From Lentimicrobiaceae bacterium (lineage in GTDB: Bacteria; Bacteroidota; Bacteroidia; Bacteroidales; F082), in contig JABJIE010000070.1 in assembly GCA_018661505.1 (NCBI GenBank), positions 1-64,000 of the forward strand: a stretch of 64,000 nucleotides of DNA. The letters run 5' to 3'. Each line of letters opens with the position of its first letter. Position 1 is the stretch's first letter. A model generated the notes under the pieces. It searched no databases. It had not been told where the DNA came from and worked only from the letters and a program-made list of their open reading frames with translations. This document shows positions 34,785-45,055 of this stretch, piece after piece. The position numbers were made by a program, and so were the translations under genes.

Positions 34785-37241
34785 ATGCATAAATTAAACT
34801 TCAGTTTACCGCGGTTGATTATTATCCTGATAATACTTTTTATCTCCTCAGGGTATCTGAATTCTCAGAATTATAATTCCACTGACACATTAAAAAATTC
34901 AATTGAATCAATAAATGTATCTGAGATACCCATAAAGTCTGGGGATATAATAATTGAATATCAACGAATTCAAGAATCAATAATTTCAGCATTAGAAATA
35001 GAAAATAGGGCAAGGCAAACTGATTCGATACTTCTCATAATTGACAGCTTAATGATTTTGGATAGATCATTAGATATTAGATTAGAAACAACGAGATATT
35101 TGAGTAATAGAATGGTTTTTTGGAAAAACTTTGCTGATTATCTAAACAAGGAGAAAAAGTCACTTGCTAAAGTCTTAGGTGTTCTTAGTGGGTATGAAAT
35201 AAAACTTGAAGAGGATATCAAAGTATGGAAAAATACCGAAGATATATTATCCAAAGATGAAAATCAATCAACTTTACTACATAGAGTTGTTGATGTTTTG
35301 GAAATTTTAAACTCGGTTAAGAGTATTTTATTCGACAAAAGTGAAGACCTATTAATTATTCTCAATAATACTTCCGAAAGGAGCATAAAGGTTGAGGAAT
35401 TTATTAATGTTCTTGACCACACTTACTTGGACAAGAAAAGTGAAATTTTTGTAAGAAATGAGCCATCAATTTTTACCATAGACTATAAAGATCCTGATAA
35501 AAGATCTTTAATCAAGCCATTAAAAAATTTCTATAAGACTGAATTTTCAGAGCTGGTTGTATTTTTGAAGAAAGAGATTCTAGAAGGAATTTTACAACTT
35601 CTTTTATTGATTGGCTTGATATTCATTTTCAATGAAATTAAATTCAAAATTTTAAAAACAGATATAGTAGGCAACTCTATCTATAGCAGAATGTTATTAA
35701 AGATTATGTCAAGGAGCGTAAGTGCTGCATTAATAATAGGAGTATTTGCAAACTTTATAATTTTTAAAGAACGACCAGAATTATTTAAAGATATTTTAGT
35801 TCTAATAATTAGTGTTCCAATAATAATAATAGCGCGTACAATTGTTCCACGTGGATTCTATAAATATACTTACTTATTTGGTATTGTAATTATACTAAGC
35901 ATGGTATATTTTATATTCCCTCCAGACAATATGTATTTTATGATATTGATGCTTCTCATAGCTTTAATAGAAATATTTGTGCTCTACAAACTAACAATTT
36001 ACTTTTATCATAATCCATATAACCAGAGGCTATATAATTTATCAATTTTTCTTATTTTATTGGTTCATCTTGGATTCGCATTAACGGGTTTTCTTGCGTT
36101 ACTCTTAGGATCAACAACATTGGCCGAAGTTACGTTGCGTATTCCGGTTACAAATGCATTTAATGCATTATTGATATTTTCTATAGTTATAATCATAAAT
36201 GGGTTTATATCATTTGGCGTTGAAACCAATTATGCCAAAAAGTTAAATGTTATAAGACTCTATGGAGAGATCATAAAGCGCAGAGCCATTTCATTGGTAA
36301 ACCTGATATTTTTCATTTTCTGGATACAAACAATATTAAATGTTATTAATATTAAAAGAGTTGTTATAGATAGTATAACTGCATTTTTACAGGATCCAAT
36401 AAATATTGGATCAGCATCATTTACCCCGGGTAATATTATTATGTTCTTTTTGGTAATATGGCTGTCAATAGTATTATCAAGAATAATTCAAATACTTCTT
36501 GAAAAGGATATACTTTACAGACTAAATCTAGCAAAGGGTATTCCCAATACAATTGCTGTAATGGTTAAATATAGTCTTGTTACCATAGGCGTGTTGTTGG
36601 CTATTTCTGCTGCTGGTATGCCACTAAGTAGCTTAACTGTTCTTGCTGGAGCATTTGGTGTTGGTATTGGTTTTGGATTGCAACATATTTTTAATAACAT
36701 AGTTTCAGGGTTTATTTTATTATTAGAGCGACCCATACAAATTGGCGATACAGTTGAGGTCGGTCAACTTATCGGAAATGTAAAAACAATTGGTATTCGG
36801 GCAAGTTGCATAAGAACTTTTGAAGGTGCTGAAGTCATAGTTCCAAATGGCCAATTAATATCAAATGAAGTTGTAAATTGGACATTATCTGATCAGAAAC
36901 GCAGAATAGAAATTTTTACGGGAGTTGCATATGGCTCAGATCCTCATTTGGTAAAAAAATTGTTTGAGAAAGTACTTAAAGATCATACAGATATTATTGA
37001 TGATCCTGCCCCAAAAGTTTATTTCAAAGGGTTGGGTGATAGTGCTTTGGAATTTAGGTTATTATTTTGGACATCCAACTATCCCGATTGGATAAGAATT
37101 CAAAGCGAAATAGTATTTGCAATACATGATGTACTCTATAAAGAAGGAATTTCAATACCATTCCCTCAAATGGACCTTCACTTTAAGTCCATTGATAAGT
37201 CCTTTGACTTTGGAGATAAAAGTAAAGATGAAACAAAGTAA
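34785..37241 (+). CDS. Large MscS-family mechanosensitive channel
   Basis: Mechanosensitive channel protein of 818 residues. A signal peptide (ending near GYLNSQ) leads into a periplasmic helical region of about 240 residues, then many transmembrane helices, then the MscS core. The pore-lining helix and following beta domain are clear: GAFGVGIGFGLQHIFNNIVSGFILL, ERPIQIGDTVEVGQLIGNVKTIG and VPNGQLISNEVVNW. The large extra N-terminal part is as in MscK/YbiO-like members. It relieves turgor on osmotic downshock. It has its own promoter and is unlinked to its neighbours. Confidence 0.92.
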   Translation: MHKLNFSLPRLIIILIILFISSGYLNSQNYNSTDTLKNSIESINVSEIPIKSGDIIIEYQRIQESIISALEIENRARQTDSILLIIDSLMILDRSLDIRLETTRYLSNRMVFWKNFADYLNKEKKSLAKVLGVLSGYEIKLEEDIKVWKNTEDILSKDENQSTLLHRVVDVLEILNSVKSILFDKSEDLLIILNNTSERSIKVEEFINVLDHTYLDKKSEIFVRNEPSIFTIDYKDPDKRSLIKPLKNFYKTEFSELVVFLKKEILEGILQLLLLIGLIFIFNEIKFKILKTDIVGNSIYSRMLLKIMSRSVSAALIIGVFANFIIFKERPELFKDILVLIISVPIIIIARTIVPRGFYKYTYLFGIVIILSMVYFIFPPDNMYFMILMLLIALIEIFVLYKLTIYFYHNPYNQRLYNLSIFLILLVHLGFALTGFLALLLGSTTLAEVTLRIPVTNAFNALLIFSIVIIINGFISFGVETNYAKKLNVIRLYGEIIKRRAISLVNLIFFIFWIQTILNVINIKRVVIDSITAFLQDPINIGSASFTPGNIIMFFLVIWLSIVLSRIIQILLEKDILYRLNLAKGIPNTIAVMVKYSLVTIGVLLAISAAGMPLSSLTVLAGAFGVGIGFGLQHIFNNIVSGFILLLERPIQIGDTVEVGQLIGNVKTIGIRASCIRTFEGAEVIVPNGQLISNEVVNWTLSDQKRRIEIFTGVAYGSDPHLVKKLFEKVLKDHTDIIDDPAPKVYFKGLGDSALEFRLLFWTSNYPDWIRIQSEIVFAIHDVLYKEGISIPFPQMDLHFKSIDKSFDFGDKSKDETK

Positions 37242-37374
37242 TTTTTAGACAATATTGAATTATAATAAATAGTAATTATAGCTTTTTGGTCTATTATTAT
37301 AGCACTATGTCTTTATCATTTGAAATATAAAAAAGGTAGGCTTATTTTAAAAATATAAGGGATGCTTAATTGCT

Positions 37375-37382
37375 TATATTTG
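37375..37382 (+). promoter_or_regulatory. Bacteroidota -7 box upstream of the conserved unknown gene
   Basis: TATATTTG matches TAnnTTTG. It lies 83 nt before ATG 37466, giving a leader of roughly 75 nt. Confidence 0.45.
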
Positions 37383-37465
37383 CTTCGACTTTATTAAAAA
37401 CTACGCTCACCAAGTATTAATCTATAAATTATAACAAAATAGGCAAGTTCTAAAAGAAATTTTAC

Positions 37466-39292
37466 ATGAAGAAACATACATTTCACATTCCTGTTATGGG
37501 AATTGGTTTTACAATCGATACCCCATTAAAAGTTTCTCATCTTGGAATAGATTCTGTGATTTCATTAGTTGATGATATTTTAATGGAAAAACTGCGCAAA
37601 ATGTACAGTGAAAAATTGGAATTACCCTTTCAGGAAATATCAAATAAGGTTGAGGACTTTAGAGCCAAACGTATAACATCATACTTAAACTTGATAAACG
37701 ATCTGGCGGAAAAGAAATTCAATGAAATAAAAACTGCAGCTGTTGAGAAAAGCCATGAAGTAAAGGACTACTTTAATATGCTACCCGATAGTGTTGAGTT
37801 GAAGCATGAGTTTAATAGTTTAATGTCAAAACATCTTCATATTGACGAATTTAGATCTTGGGTCAATGAAAATATGAAGATGGGTAATATTGATGTTAAT
37901 ATTATGACAAAAATTGATAAGGATAATTATAAAGGATTTGACAAATTACCTATAGAATATAATGATGCCCATGCAGCGTTGCGAGGCTTTGCATCCAGCA
38001 AGCTTAAATCATCTGTTGTATTATCTGCCGGAATGAATCCTAGACTATACTCTTATATCCAAAGCTTTGATGATTTCTTCCCGGATCAGGATGGTAATAT
38101 CAAAAAGAAAATAATACTAAAAGTTAGTGATTACAGATCAGCTATGATCCAAGGAAAATTTTTTGCAAAAAAGGGACTTTGGGTTAGCGAATATAGAATT
38201 GAGTCAGGTTTAAATTGTGGAGGCCATGCTTTTGCTACGGATGGTTATTTATTGGGTCCAATATTACAAGAATTTAAGTCAAATAGAGAAACTCTAAAGG
38301 ATGAGGTTTTTGGAATATTTTGTGAATCATTAGTAAAATTAAACAAGACTGTACCCACAAAAGCAATTCCCTTAAGAATTACTGCTCAAGGAGGCGTTGG
38401 ATCATCAGAGGAACATGAATTCCTACAAGACCAGTATGGAATTGATTCTGTTGGTTGGGGCAGCCCTTTTTTACTCGTTCCCGAGGTTACCAATGTGGAT
38501 GAATATACCATAAGAGAATTAGCTGATGCCAAGGAAGAAGATCTTCACTTAAGTGATATTTCCCCCCTAGGAGTTCCGTTCAACAACCTTAGAGGTAATA
38601 CAAAAGACATTGAAAAATATGCTTTAGTGAATAAAGGAAAACCTGGTAGTATGTGTCCTAAAAAATATCTTATGTCAAACACAGAATTTACTGACAGAGT
38701 TATATGCACAGCCTCGTATAGGTATCAAAATAAAAAAATTAAACAACTGAAGAATCTGCAGCTGTCAGCTGATGACTATACTGAAAAATATGATAAAATT
38801 GTTGAAAAATCATGTATTTGTGTTGGTTTGGGCACGGCTGCATTGTTAAAAAATAAAATGGAAACTAAGGTTGAGGGTAATGGAGTTTCTGTATGCCCTG
38901 GGCCAAACATTGCTTATTTCTCCACAATTACATCCCTAAAAACAATGGTGGATCATATATATGGTAGAATAAATCTTATAAAAAGAGTTGATAGACCTAA
39001 TATGTTTGTCAAGGAACTGGGAATGTATATAGATTATCTAAAAGGAAAAATAGATGAGGCATACGAACAAAATAATATTAATGACAAATATTTAATAAAG
39101 TTTGCTAATAATCTTAAAAGTGGAATTTCATATTATCATGATATGTTTGAAGGTGCCAAAGATAGATTTGAGTCAACAAAATCTAACATAATACAGGATT
39201 TAAATCAATATTCTGAAGATTTGCATAGGTTAATATTGCAGATAGAAAGCCAAAGTAATATGAATGCCATAGCTGTAAAATTAACTAAGTAA
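37466..39292 (+). CDS. Conserved protein of unknown function, TIM-barrel-like with cysteine motifs
   Basis: Protein of 608 residues that I cannot assign. The start, HIPVMGIGFTIDTPLKVSHLG, and the middle RITAQGGVGSSEEHEFL with DSVGWGSPFLLVPE look like strands and glycine loops of a flavin-binding TIM barrel of the nitronate monooxygenase/FabK/PfaD kind. Six cysteines stand in motif-like settings: C251 (NCGGHAFATDG), C397 (SMCPKKY), C414 (VICTASYRYQ), C450 and C452 (KSCICVGLG) and C477 (VCPGPNIAYF), suggesting metal or Fe-S binding. The last 110 residues are helical (IDYLKGKIDEAYEQ, FESTKSNIIQDLNQY). It has no signal peptide and is single-gene with its own promoter. A redox role is inference only. 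Confidence 0.75.
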   Translation: MKKHTFHIPVMGIGFTIDTPLKVSHLGIDSVISLVDDILMEKLRKMYSEKLELPFQEISNKVEDFRAKRITSYLNLINDLAEKKFNEIKTAAVEKSHEVKDYFNMLPDSVELKHEFNSLMSKHLHIDEFRSWVNENMKMGNIDVNIMTKIDKDNYKGFDKLPIEYNDAHAALRGFASSKLKSSVVLSAGMNPRLYSYIQSFDDFFPDQDGNIKKKIILKVSDYRSAMIQGKFFAKKGLWVSEYRIESGLNCGGHAFATDGYLLGPILQEFKSNRETLKDEVFGIFCESLVKLNKTVPTKAIPLRITAQGGVGSSEEHEFLQDQYGIDSVGWGSPFLLVPEVTNVDEYTIRELADAKEEDLHLSDISPLGVPFNNLRGNTKDIEKYALVNKGKPGSMCPKKYLMSNTEFTDRVICTASYRYQNKKIKQLKNLQLSADDYTEKYDKIVEKSCICVGLGTAALLKNKMETKVEGNGVSVCPGPNIAYFSTITSLKTMVDHIYGRINLIKRVDRPNMFVKELGMYIDYLKGKIDEAYEQNNINDKYLIKFANNLKSGISYYHDMFEGAKDRFESTKSNIIQDLNQYSEDLHRLILQIESQSNMNAIAVKLTK

Positions 39293-39460
39293 TTTTGAGG
39301 CATACGTAATAATTCTAAATATTTCCTAACTAGCATAATACAATCAATTTGCAATTGCCCAATTGAAGAAGGGGAGGGCTATAGAATATTTATAGAGAGA
39401 AATGCCTCCTCACAAAAAGATACCTCCAAAATGATTTCTTCATTCAGTAAATCTTTATGA

Positions 39461-42400
39461 TTAACCCGCAGTATGACTAACTGATTTTAAAAGTGAAATG
39501 GCTTTGGTCACTGAGCTTACATTTTCAAAGCGAAGAGCCAGACTTCCCTTAATTTCCTTCATTGCAGCAATTTTAGGATTTGTTTGGATAAATGTAAGGA
39601 TATCACCGAAGGTTTTGGAGTGAAAAAATGGCGAATCGTGGCTACCAGGAAAATATCCTGTCATTCTTCTATTTTTTAGATTTAATTTTACAAACCCTAT
39701 TTCTTTTGCAATCCATCTCAGCCTTACAATATTTGTTAAATCAACAGTTTCATCTGGTAAGGGACCAAACCTGTCAATTAGCTTGGAACATGTTTTTTGA
39801 AGTTTTTCTTCGTTGTCAATGTTGTCAAGTTCTTTATAAATGCTTAATCTTTCAGTAATATTTGTTATGTAATAATCGGGGATTCTTATCTCTAAATCTG
39901 TCTCAATCTGGCAATCTGAAACAAACTGGTCGGCCATTTCTCCTTTGTTGTAAAGAGTAGCAAACTCACCCTCTTTCAACTCAGTAATAGCCTCATCGAG
40001 TATTTTTTGATACATTTCATAACCTATATCAGAAATAAATCCACTTTGCTCTGCTCCTAGAATATTTCCTGCCCCTCTAATATCTAGATCACGCATGGCG
40101 ATATTAAAGCCACTTCCTAAATCACCATATTCTTCAATTGCCTTGAGCCTTTTTCTTGCTTCATTGGTTAGACTTGAAAGGGGTGGCGAAAGAAGATAGC
40201 AGAATGCTTGTTTATTTGACCTTCCCACCCGACCTCTAAGTTGATGTAGGTCACTTAGCCCATGGTTTTGAGCATCATTTATAATGATTGTATTAGCATT
40301 TGGAATGTCAAGGCCAGATTCAACAATTGTTGTTGACAGTAGTACATCGTAATCTCCATCTATAAAATCGAGCATCACATTTTCAAGAGTCTTACCATCC
40401 ATTTGTCCATGACCTATTCCAATTCGAACCTTTGGCACAAATTTCTTGATCATATCATAAACTTCCAAAATATTCTGTACCCTATTATGAATGAAAAAAA
40501 CCTGTCCACCTCTCGAAATTTCATAATTAATGGCATCACTAATTATCTCTGCGCCAAATGATCTTATTTGTGTTTGAATGGGATGTCTGTTTGGTGGTGC
40601 AGTATTCATGATGCTTAAGTCACGAGCACCCATAAGAGAAAACTGCAGAGTTCTTGGTATTGGCGTTGCGGTTAGTGTTAGTGAGTCTACATTAGCCTTG
40701 AATTGCTTTAACTTTTCCTTTGCTGATACACCAAATTTTTGCTCCTCATCAACAATGAATAAGCCAAGGTCTTTGAACTCAATATCCTTGCTAAGTATGC
40801 GGTGGGTTCCAATTATTATATCTATTTTACCATCTTTGAGGTTTTGAAGTGTTTCTTTTTGTTGCTTGGAACTTTTAAATCTATTTATATAGTCAATCTT
40901 AACTGGGAATTCCTCCAAGCGTTGACCGAAGGTTTTGAAATGTTGTAATGCAAGAATTGTAGTTGGCACTAATACGGCAACTTGCTTGCTATCGCAAACG
41001 GCTTTAAACGCTGCCCTTATTGCTATCTCAGTTTTTCCAAATCCAACATCTCCACAGATAAGCCGATCCATAGGATATTTGGCTTCCATATCCTTTTTAG
41101 TGTCTATGGTTGCTTTAAGCTGATCCGGTGTATCTTCATAAATAAATGATGCCTCTAATTCATTTTGAAGATAGTTGTCAGGTGAATATTGTATACCCGA
41201 TGAATTTTTCCTTTTTGCGTACAATTTAATTAGATCACGGGCTATGTCTTTTACTCTATTTTTTGTTTTATTCTTTACATTAGTCCAGGCTTTTGAACCA
41301 ATCTTATTTAGGCTGGGTGGTGTGCCTTCCTTACCCACATATTTTGAAATTCTGTGCAAAGAATGTATACTAATGTAAAGAATGTCATTATTCTTGTAGA
41401 TTAGTCTTATAGCCTCTTGTTTTTTACCGTTATTATCAATTATTTGGAGGCCATCAAATTTTCCTACTCCATGATCAATATGAGTTATGTAATCACCCGG
41501 ATTAAGATTGTATAGATCCTTAATGGATATTTCTTCTTTGCTTGTAAACCCTTCTCGTAATGTAAATCTATGATATCTGTTAAATATCTGATGGTCAGTA
41601 TAGCACAGTAGTTTTGAATCATTGTCTATGAACCCAGTGCTTAGACTTTGATATACTGGATTAAACCTGATTTTATCTGCATCTGGGATTTCCTCTTGTA
41701 AGTCTTCAAAAATAACGTATAATCTTTCAATTTGTTTATTATTACTTGAAAATATAATACACTTATACCCTTCTTTACTTTTAACTTTTAGGTCATCAAT
41801 AAGAATATCAAAATTCTTATTGAATGATGGCTGGGGCTTCTGATTAAATTTTAGTGTTGTAGAATTTTCAAATATTGATGGACTACCAAACTCAATTATT
41901 GTGAATTTGTCAAGAAATTCTAACGTAGCTTTACCATTGGTGAATAGTATATCAGGTTTTATTGCATCATTATGATCTGATATTTTATCAAATCCAGTTT
42001 CTGCCTTTTCGTATTCCTTGTCAAGTCTGTCCAAGGTCAGTTTTATATCTTCAAACCAAATTGTAGTTGTGGATGGTATATAATCCATGAAATCTACTCG
42101 TTTCTCAACTATCTCTCTACTTTGAATGTTTGGAAGTAGAGTTATCCTGTTTAATGTTTGAACGGAAAGCTGAGTTGCTGGGTCAAATGCTCTAATGGAC
42201 TCTATTTCATCACCAATAAATTCAATTCTATAGGGATGCTCGTTTGAAAAAGAATAAACATCAATAATACCACCTCTTATTGCAAATTGGCCCGGTTCAG
42301 TAACAAAGTCGACATGGTCAAATTCCAATTCAAAAAGTAGATCACTTATAAAATCAAGCGATACCTCTTCACCAACCTTTAGCTTCATTATATTCTTGGA

Positions 42401-42838
42401 AAGAAACCTCTTTGTTATTACTTTCTCTGCAAGTGCCTGAGGATATGTAATAATTATTGTTTTTTTATCGCCAGAAATGGTCCTTTTTAGAACTTCAGTT
42501 CGTGATAACTGATAATTACGATCCACATTTTCTGGCTCATAGGGTTTGGAATAAGATGTTGGATAAAAGAGAACTTTTTTCTGATTTAGCTCTTTTCCTG
42601 TCTCCTCCAATAGGCTTTCTAGATCATTATAAAAATATGCAGCTTGCTCTTTGTCCGGGAGAACACAAACATGCTGCTGCTTTCCTTTTGCCCCAATAAT
42701 GCAGCTTATCAAAAGAGGTGTTGAAGAACCAATAAGTCCTTTAAGGTGAATTTTTTTGTGACCACTTTCCAAATAACTTATAAGATTAATTACTTCTGAG
42801 TTTTTGGAAAATAGGTTTATGAGGTCTGTCGGAATCAA
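39461..42838 (-). CDS. mfd: Transcription-repair coupling factor
   Basis: Mfd of 1125 residues, which removes stalled RNA polymerase and recruits nucleotide excision repair. The N-terminal UvrB-like part has YPTSYSKPYEPENVD and FAIRGGIIDVYSF. The RNA polymerase interaction domain follows (LYNLNPGDYITHIDHGVGKFDGL). The SF2 translocase carries Walker A GDVGFGKTE, a DEEQ box in FIVDEEQKFGV, TATPIPRTL and LDIPNANTIIINDAQNHGL. A TRCF C-terminal domain ends the protein. Length is typical. The gene is divergent from fbp, with a -7 box in the shared gap. The ATL protein in this window could feed lesions to the same repair pathway. Confidence 0.96.
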   Translation of the reverse strand: MIPTDLINLFSKNSEVINLISYLESGHKKIHLKGLIGSSTPLLISCIIGAKGKQQHVCVLPDKEQAAYFYNDLESLLEETGKELNQKKVLFYPTSYSKPYEPENVDRNYQLSRTEVLKRTISGDKKTIIITYPQALAEKVITKRFLSKNIMKLKVGEEVSLDFISDLLFELEFDHVDFVTEPGQFAIRGGIIDVYSFSNEHPYRIEFIGDEIESIRAFDPATQLSVQTLNRITLLPNIQSREIVEKRVDFMDYIPSTTTIWFEDIKLTLDRLDKEYEKAETGFDKISDHNDAIKPDILFTNGKATLEFLDKFTIIEFGSPSIFENSTTLKFNQKPQPSFNKNFDILIDDLKVKSKEGYKCIIFSSNNKQIERLYVIFEDLQEEIPDADKIRFNPVYQSLSTGFIDNDSKLLCYTDHQIFNRYHRFTLREGFTSKEEISIKDLYNLNPGDYITHIDHGVGKFDGLQIIDNNGKKQEAIRLIYKNNDILYISIHSLHRISKYVGKEGTPPSLNKIGSKAWTNVKNKTKNRVKDIARDLIKLYAKRKNSSGIQYSPDNYLQNELEASFIYEDTPDQLKATIDTKKDMEAKYPMDRLICGDVGFGKTEIAIRAAFKAVCDSKQVAVLVPTTILALQHFKTFGQRLEEFPVKIDYINRFKSSKQQKETLQNLKDGKIDIIIGTHRILSKDIEFKDLGLFIVDEEQKFGVSAKEKLKQFKANVDSLTLTATPIPRTLQFSLMGARDLSIMNTAPPNRHPIQTQIRSFGAEIISDAINYEISRGGQVFFIHNRVQNILEVYDMIKKFVPKVRIGIGHGQMDGKTLENVMLDFIDGDYDVLLSTTIVESGLDIPNANTIIINDAQNHGLSDLHQLRGRVGRSNKQAFCYLLSPPLSSLTNEARKRLKAIEEYGDLGSGFNIAMRDLDIRGAGNILGAEQSGFISDIGYEMYQKILDEAITELKEGEFATLYNKGEMADQFVSDCQIETDLEIRIPDYYITNITERLSIYKELDNIDNEEKLQKTCSKLIDRFGPLPDETVDLTNIVRLRWIAKEIGFVKLNLKNRRMTGYFPGSHDSPFFHSKTFGDILTFIQTNPKIAAMKEIKGSLALRFENVSSVTKAISLLKSVSHTAG

Positions 42839-42873
42839 CTTTTATACTGCGATTTTGAATTATTTAATAGGCG

Positions 42874-42881
42874 CAAATTTA
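42874..42881 (-). promoter_or_regulatory. Bacteroidota -7 box upstream of mfd
   Basis: Minus-strand TAAATTTG matches TAnnTTTG and ends 35 nt before ATG 42838. The 42839-43005 gap therefore carries back-to-back promoters for mfd and fbp. Confidence 0.5.
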
Positions 42882-42942
42882 ATTAAAATGATAAACCTTA
42901 TCTGGCAATTGATGTTTTTAGTAATCAGCTATTTTACAATAA

Positions 42943-42973
42943 TTTTTGAATGTAGAAGTTATTTATAATTTTG
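42943..42973 (+). promoter_or_regulatory. Promoter of fbp
   Basis: -33 element TTTTTG at 42943-42948, 17-nt spacer, -7 element TAATTTTG at 42966-42973. The in-frame TTG at 42946 is the -33 element itself, so translation must begin further downstream, at ATG 43006. Confidence 0.6.
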
Positions 42974-43005
42974 CAGAGATTTTTATATATAACCCTAAAA
43001 TTACT

Positions 43006-44988
43006 ATGGAGAAGTTTACCTCTAAAAAATACTTAAGAAAAGATCTTGAAAATCAAATTAAGTATCTGAATCTGTTAGCTGACAGATTCCCAAATGTTCA
43101 GTCCGCAAGTACTGAAGTCATTAACCTTGAAGCAATTTTAAATCTTCCCAAAGGCACAGAACATTTTTTATCTGATATTCATGGAGAATATGAAACCTTT
43201 AGCCATGTGTTAGCTAATGCATCAGGTGTTGTGGTTAGGAAAATTGATGAAGTATTTGGAAAAACATTAAGAAAAAAAGAAAAAAGCTTATTGGCAACTC
43301 TAATTTATTATCCAAAGCAAAAACTACAACTTATTTTAAAAAGAGAAGAGGATATAAATGAATGGTATGGAATCACACTTCAAAGATTATCAAAGGTTGC
43401 AAGAGCAGCAGCCTCCAAATACACTAGATCTAAGGTGAGAAAGGCCATGCCACATGATTTTGCTTATATAATAGATGAGCTTCTTAATGAGAGTGGAGAA
43501 GATAAAGAAGAGTACTTTGAAAGTATTATTAACTCAATAATATATATTGATAGAGCAGAAGCATTCATTGTAGCCATATGTGAATTTATTCAACGCTTAT
43601 TGGTTGACAGACTTCATATAATAGGAGATATATTCGATAGGGGTCCGCACCCAGAAAAAGTTATGGACAGACTTATTAAATATCATGCCGTGGATATACA
43701 ATGGGGTAATCATGATATTCTCTGGATGGGTGCAGCATCTGGAAATATGGCTCTCATAGCAAATGTTATAAGAATATCTTTGAGATATAATAATCTCGAT
43801 ACTCTCGAGGATGTTTATGGTATTAATATGTTACCGCTTGCCAGATTTGCAATGAAAGAGTATTCCAATGATTCGTGTGACTTATTTTCAATAAAAGGCG
43901 AAGCAAAGCATTCGGATATACAATTATTAAAACAGATGCAAAAGGCCATCTCAATAATTCAGTTTAAGTTTGAAGGACAGACTGTAAAAAGAAACCCTAG
44001 TTTTTGCATGAATGATAGGCTGGTATTTGATAACATTGATTTCAAATCAGGTACAATAGATATAGATGGTAAGAAGCATGATTTATTAGATAAAAACTTT
44101 CCTACCATCAATCCCAAGAATCCATACGAATTAAGCGCTGAAGAGCAAGAGGTAATGGATAAATTAAGGTCTAGCTTTTTGAACAGCCAGAGGTTACAGT
44201 ATCATATTGATTTTTTGTTTACATCTGGAAGTATGTATCTTACCTACAATTCAAATCTTCTCTATCATGGCTGTATCCCAATGAATTCGGATGGGGAGTT
44301 TGAAAAGTTTGAAATTGAAGGTGAAGTATATCATGGAAAACAACTTTGTGATCATTTTGATCGTGTTGCCAGAAAGGGATACTTTCACAGAAGTTCTAAG
44401 ATTGAAGATAATTATAGCATAGATTATACGTGGTATCTCTGGTGTGGGCCACTTTCACCATTATTTGGAAAAAATAAAATGGCAACCTTCGAAAGGTATT
44501 TTCTTGAGGATACGTCTACTCACCAAGAAGGGCGAAATGCTTATTATGATTTGGCATATAAGGAGGAGCAATATTGCGATAAAATCCTTTCAGAGTTTGG
44601 ACTAGAGCCTGCAGATTCACATATTGTAAATGGTCATGTGCCTGTAAAGGTTAAAAAAGGAGAAAACCCCATAAAAGCAAATGGTAAATTATTTGTCATT
44701 GATGGTGGAATGTCAGTGCCTTATCAGAAAGTTACAGGTGTTTCTGGCTATACTTTAATTTATAATTCTTATGGCCTTGTATTAGTTGAGCATAAGGAGT
44801 TTACATCAAAAGCAAATGCAATTAAAGAGGAAAAAGATATTATCTCTGATAGAGTTTTTATAGAAGGACACGCAACTCGTAAACGAGTTAGTGATACTGA
44901 TGTCGGCAAAGAATTGAGAATCCAAATTAATGACTTAAAAATGCTACTTGCAGCATTTAGAAAAGGCCTCATAAAAGAAAAACGATAA
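43006..44988 (+). CDS. fbp: Fructose-1,6-bisphosphatase class III
   Basis: Gluconeogenic phosphatase of 660 residues of the metallophosphoesterase type (class III). Motifs are LSDIHGEYETFSH, IFDRGPHPEKVMDRL, QWGNHDILWMGAA, and a C-terminal NGHVPVKVKKGENP with GKLFVIDGGMS. The long insertion between the second and third blocks is normal for this class. ATG 43006 is chosen over an in-frame TTG at 42946 because that TTG lies in the promoter. It is divergent from mfd and 67 nt before aspartokinase. Class III enzymes counterbalance phosphofructokinase, whose gene follows at 46773. Confidence 0.95.
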   Translation: MEKFTSKKYLRKDLENQIKYLNLLADRFPNVQSASTEVINLEAILNLPKGTEHFLSDIHGEYETFSHVLANASGVVVRKIDEVFGKTLRKKEKSLLATLIYYPKQKLQLILKREEDINEWYGITLQRLSKVARAAASKYTRSKVRKAMPHDFAYIIDELLNESGEDKEEYFESIINSIIYIDRAEAFIVAICEFIQRLLVDRLHIIGDIFDRGPHPEKVMDRLIKYHAVDIQWGNHDILWMGAASGNMALIANVIRISLRYNNLDTLEDVYGINMLPLARFAMKEYSNDSCDLFSIKGEAKHSDIQLLKQMQKAISIIQFKFEGQTVKRNPSFCMNDRLVFDNIDFKSGTIDIDGKKHDLLDKNFPTINPKNPYELSAEEQEVMDKLRSSFLNSQRLQYHIDFLFTSGSMYLTYNSNLLYHGCIPMNSDGEFEKFEIEGEVYHGKQLCDHFDRVARKGYFHRSSKIEDNYSIDYTWYLWCGPLSPLFGKNKMATFERYFLEDTSTHQEGRNAYYDLAYKEEQYCDKILSEFGLEPADSHIVNGHVPVKVKKGENPIKANGKLFVIDGGMSVPYQKVTGVSGYTLIYNSYGLVLVEHKEFTSKANAIKEEKDIISDRVFIEGHATRKRVSDTDVGKELRIQINDLKMLLAAFRKGLIKEKR

Positions 44989-45055
44989 AAGAGTTAATTA
45001 TTTTACCAGAAATATTATTTTTACCTTTATCAATTATGTTTAAAATACGATTGAT

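Noticed and set aside
39297..39408. Inverted repeat GAGGCAT/ATGCCTC flanking the gap after the unknown gene
   Set aside because: Only 7 bp with arms about 100 nt apart; no gene or transposase between them.
42946..43005. N-terminal extension of fbp from TTG 42946
   Set aside because: The TTG belongs to the -33 promoter element and the -7 box also lies inside the extension.
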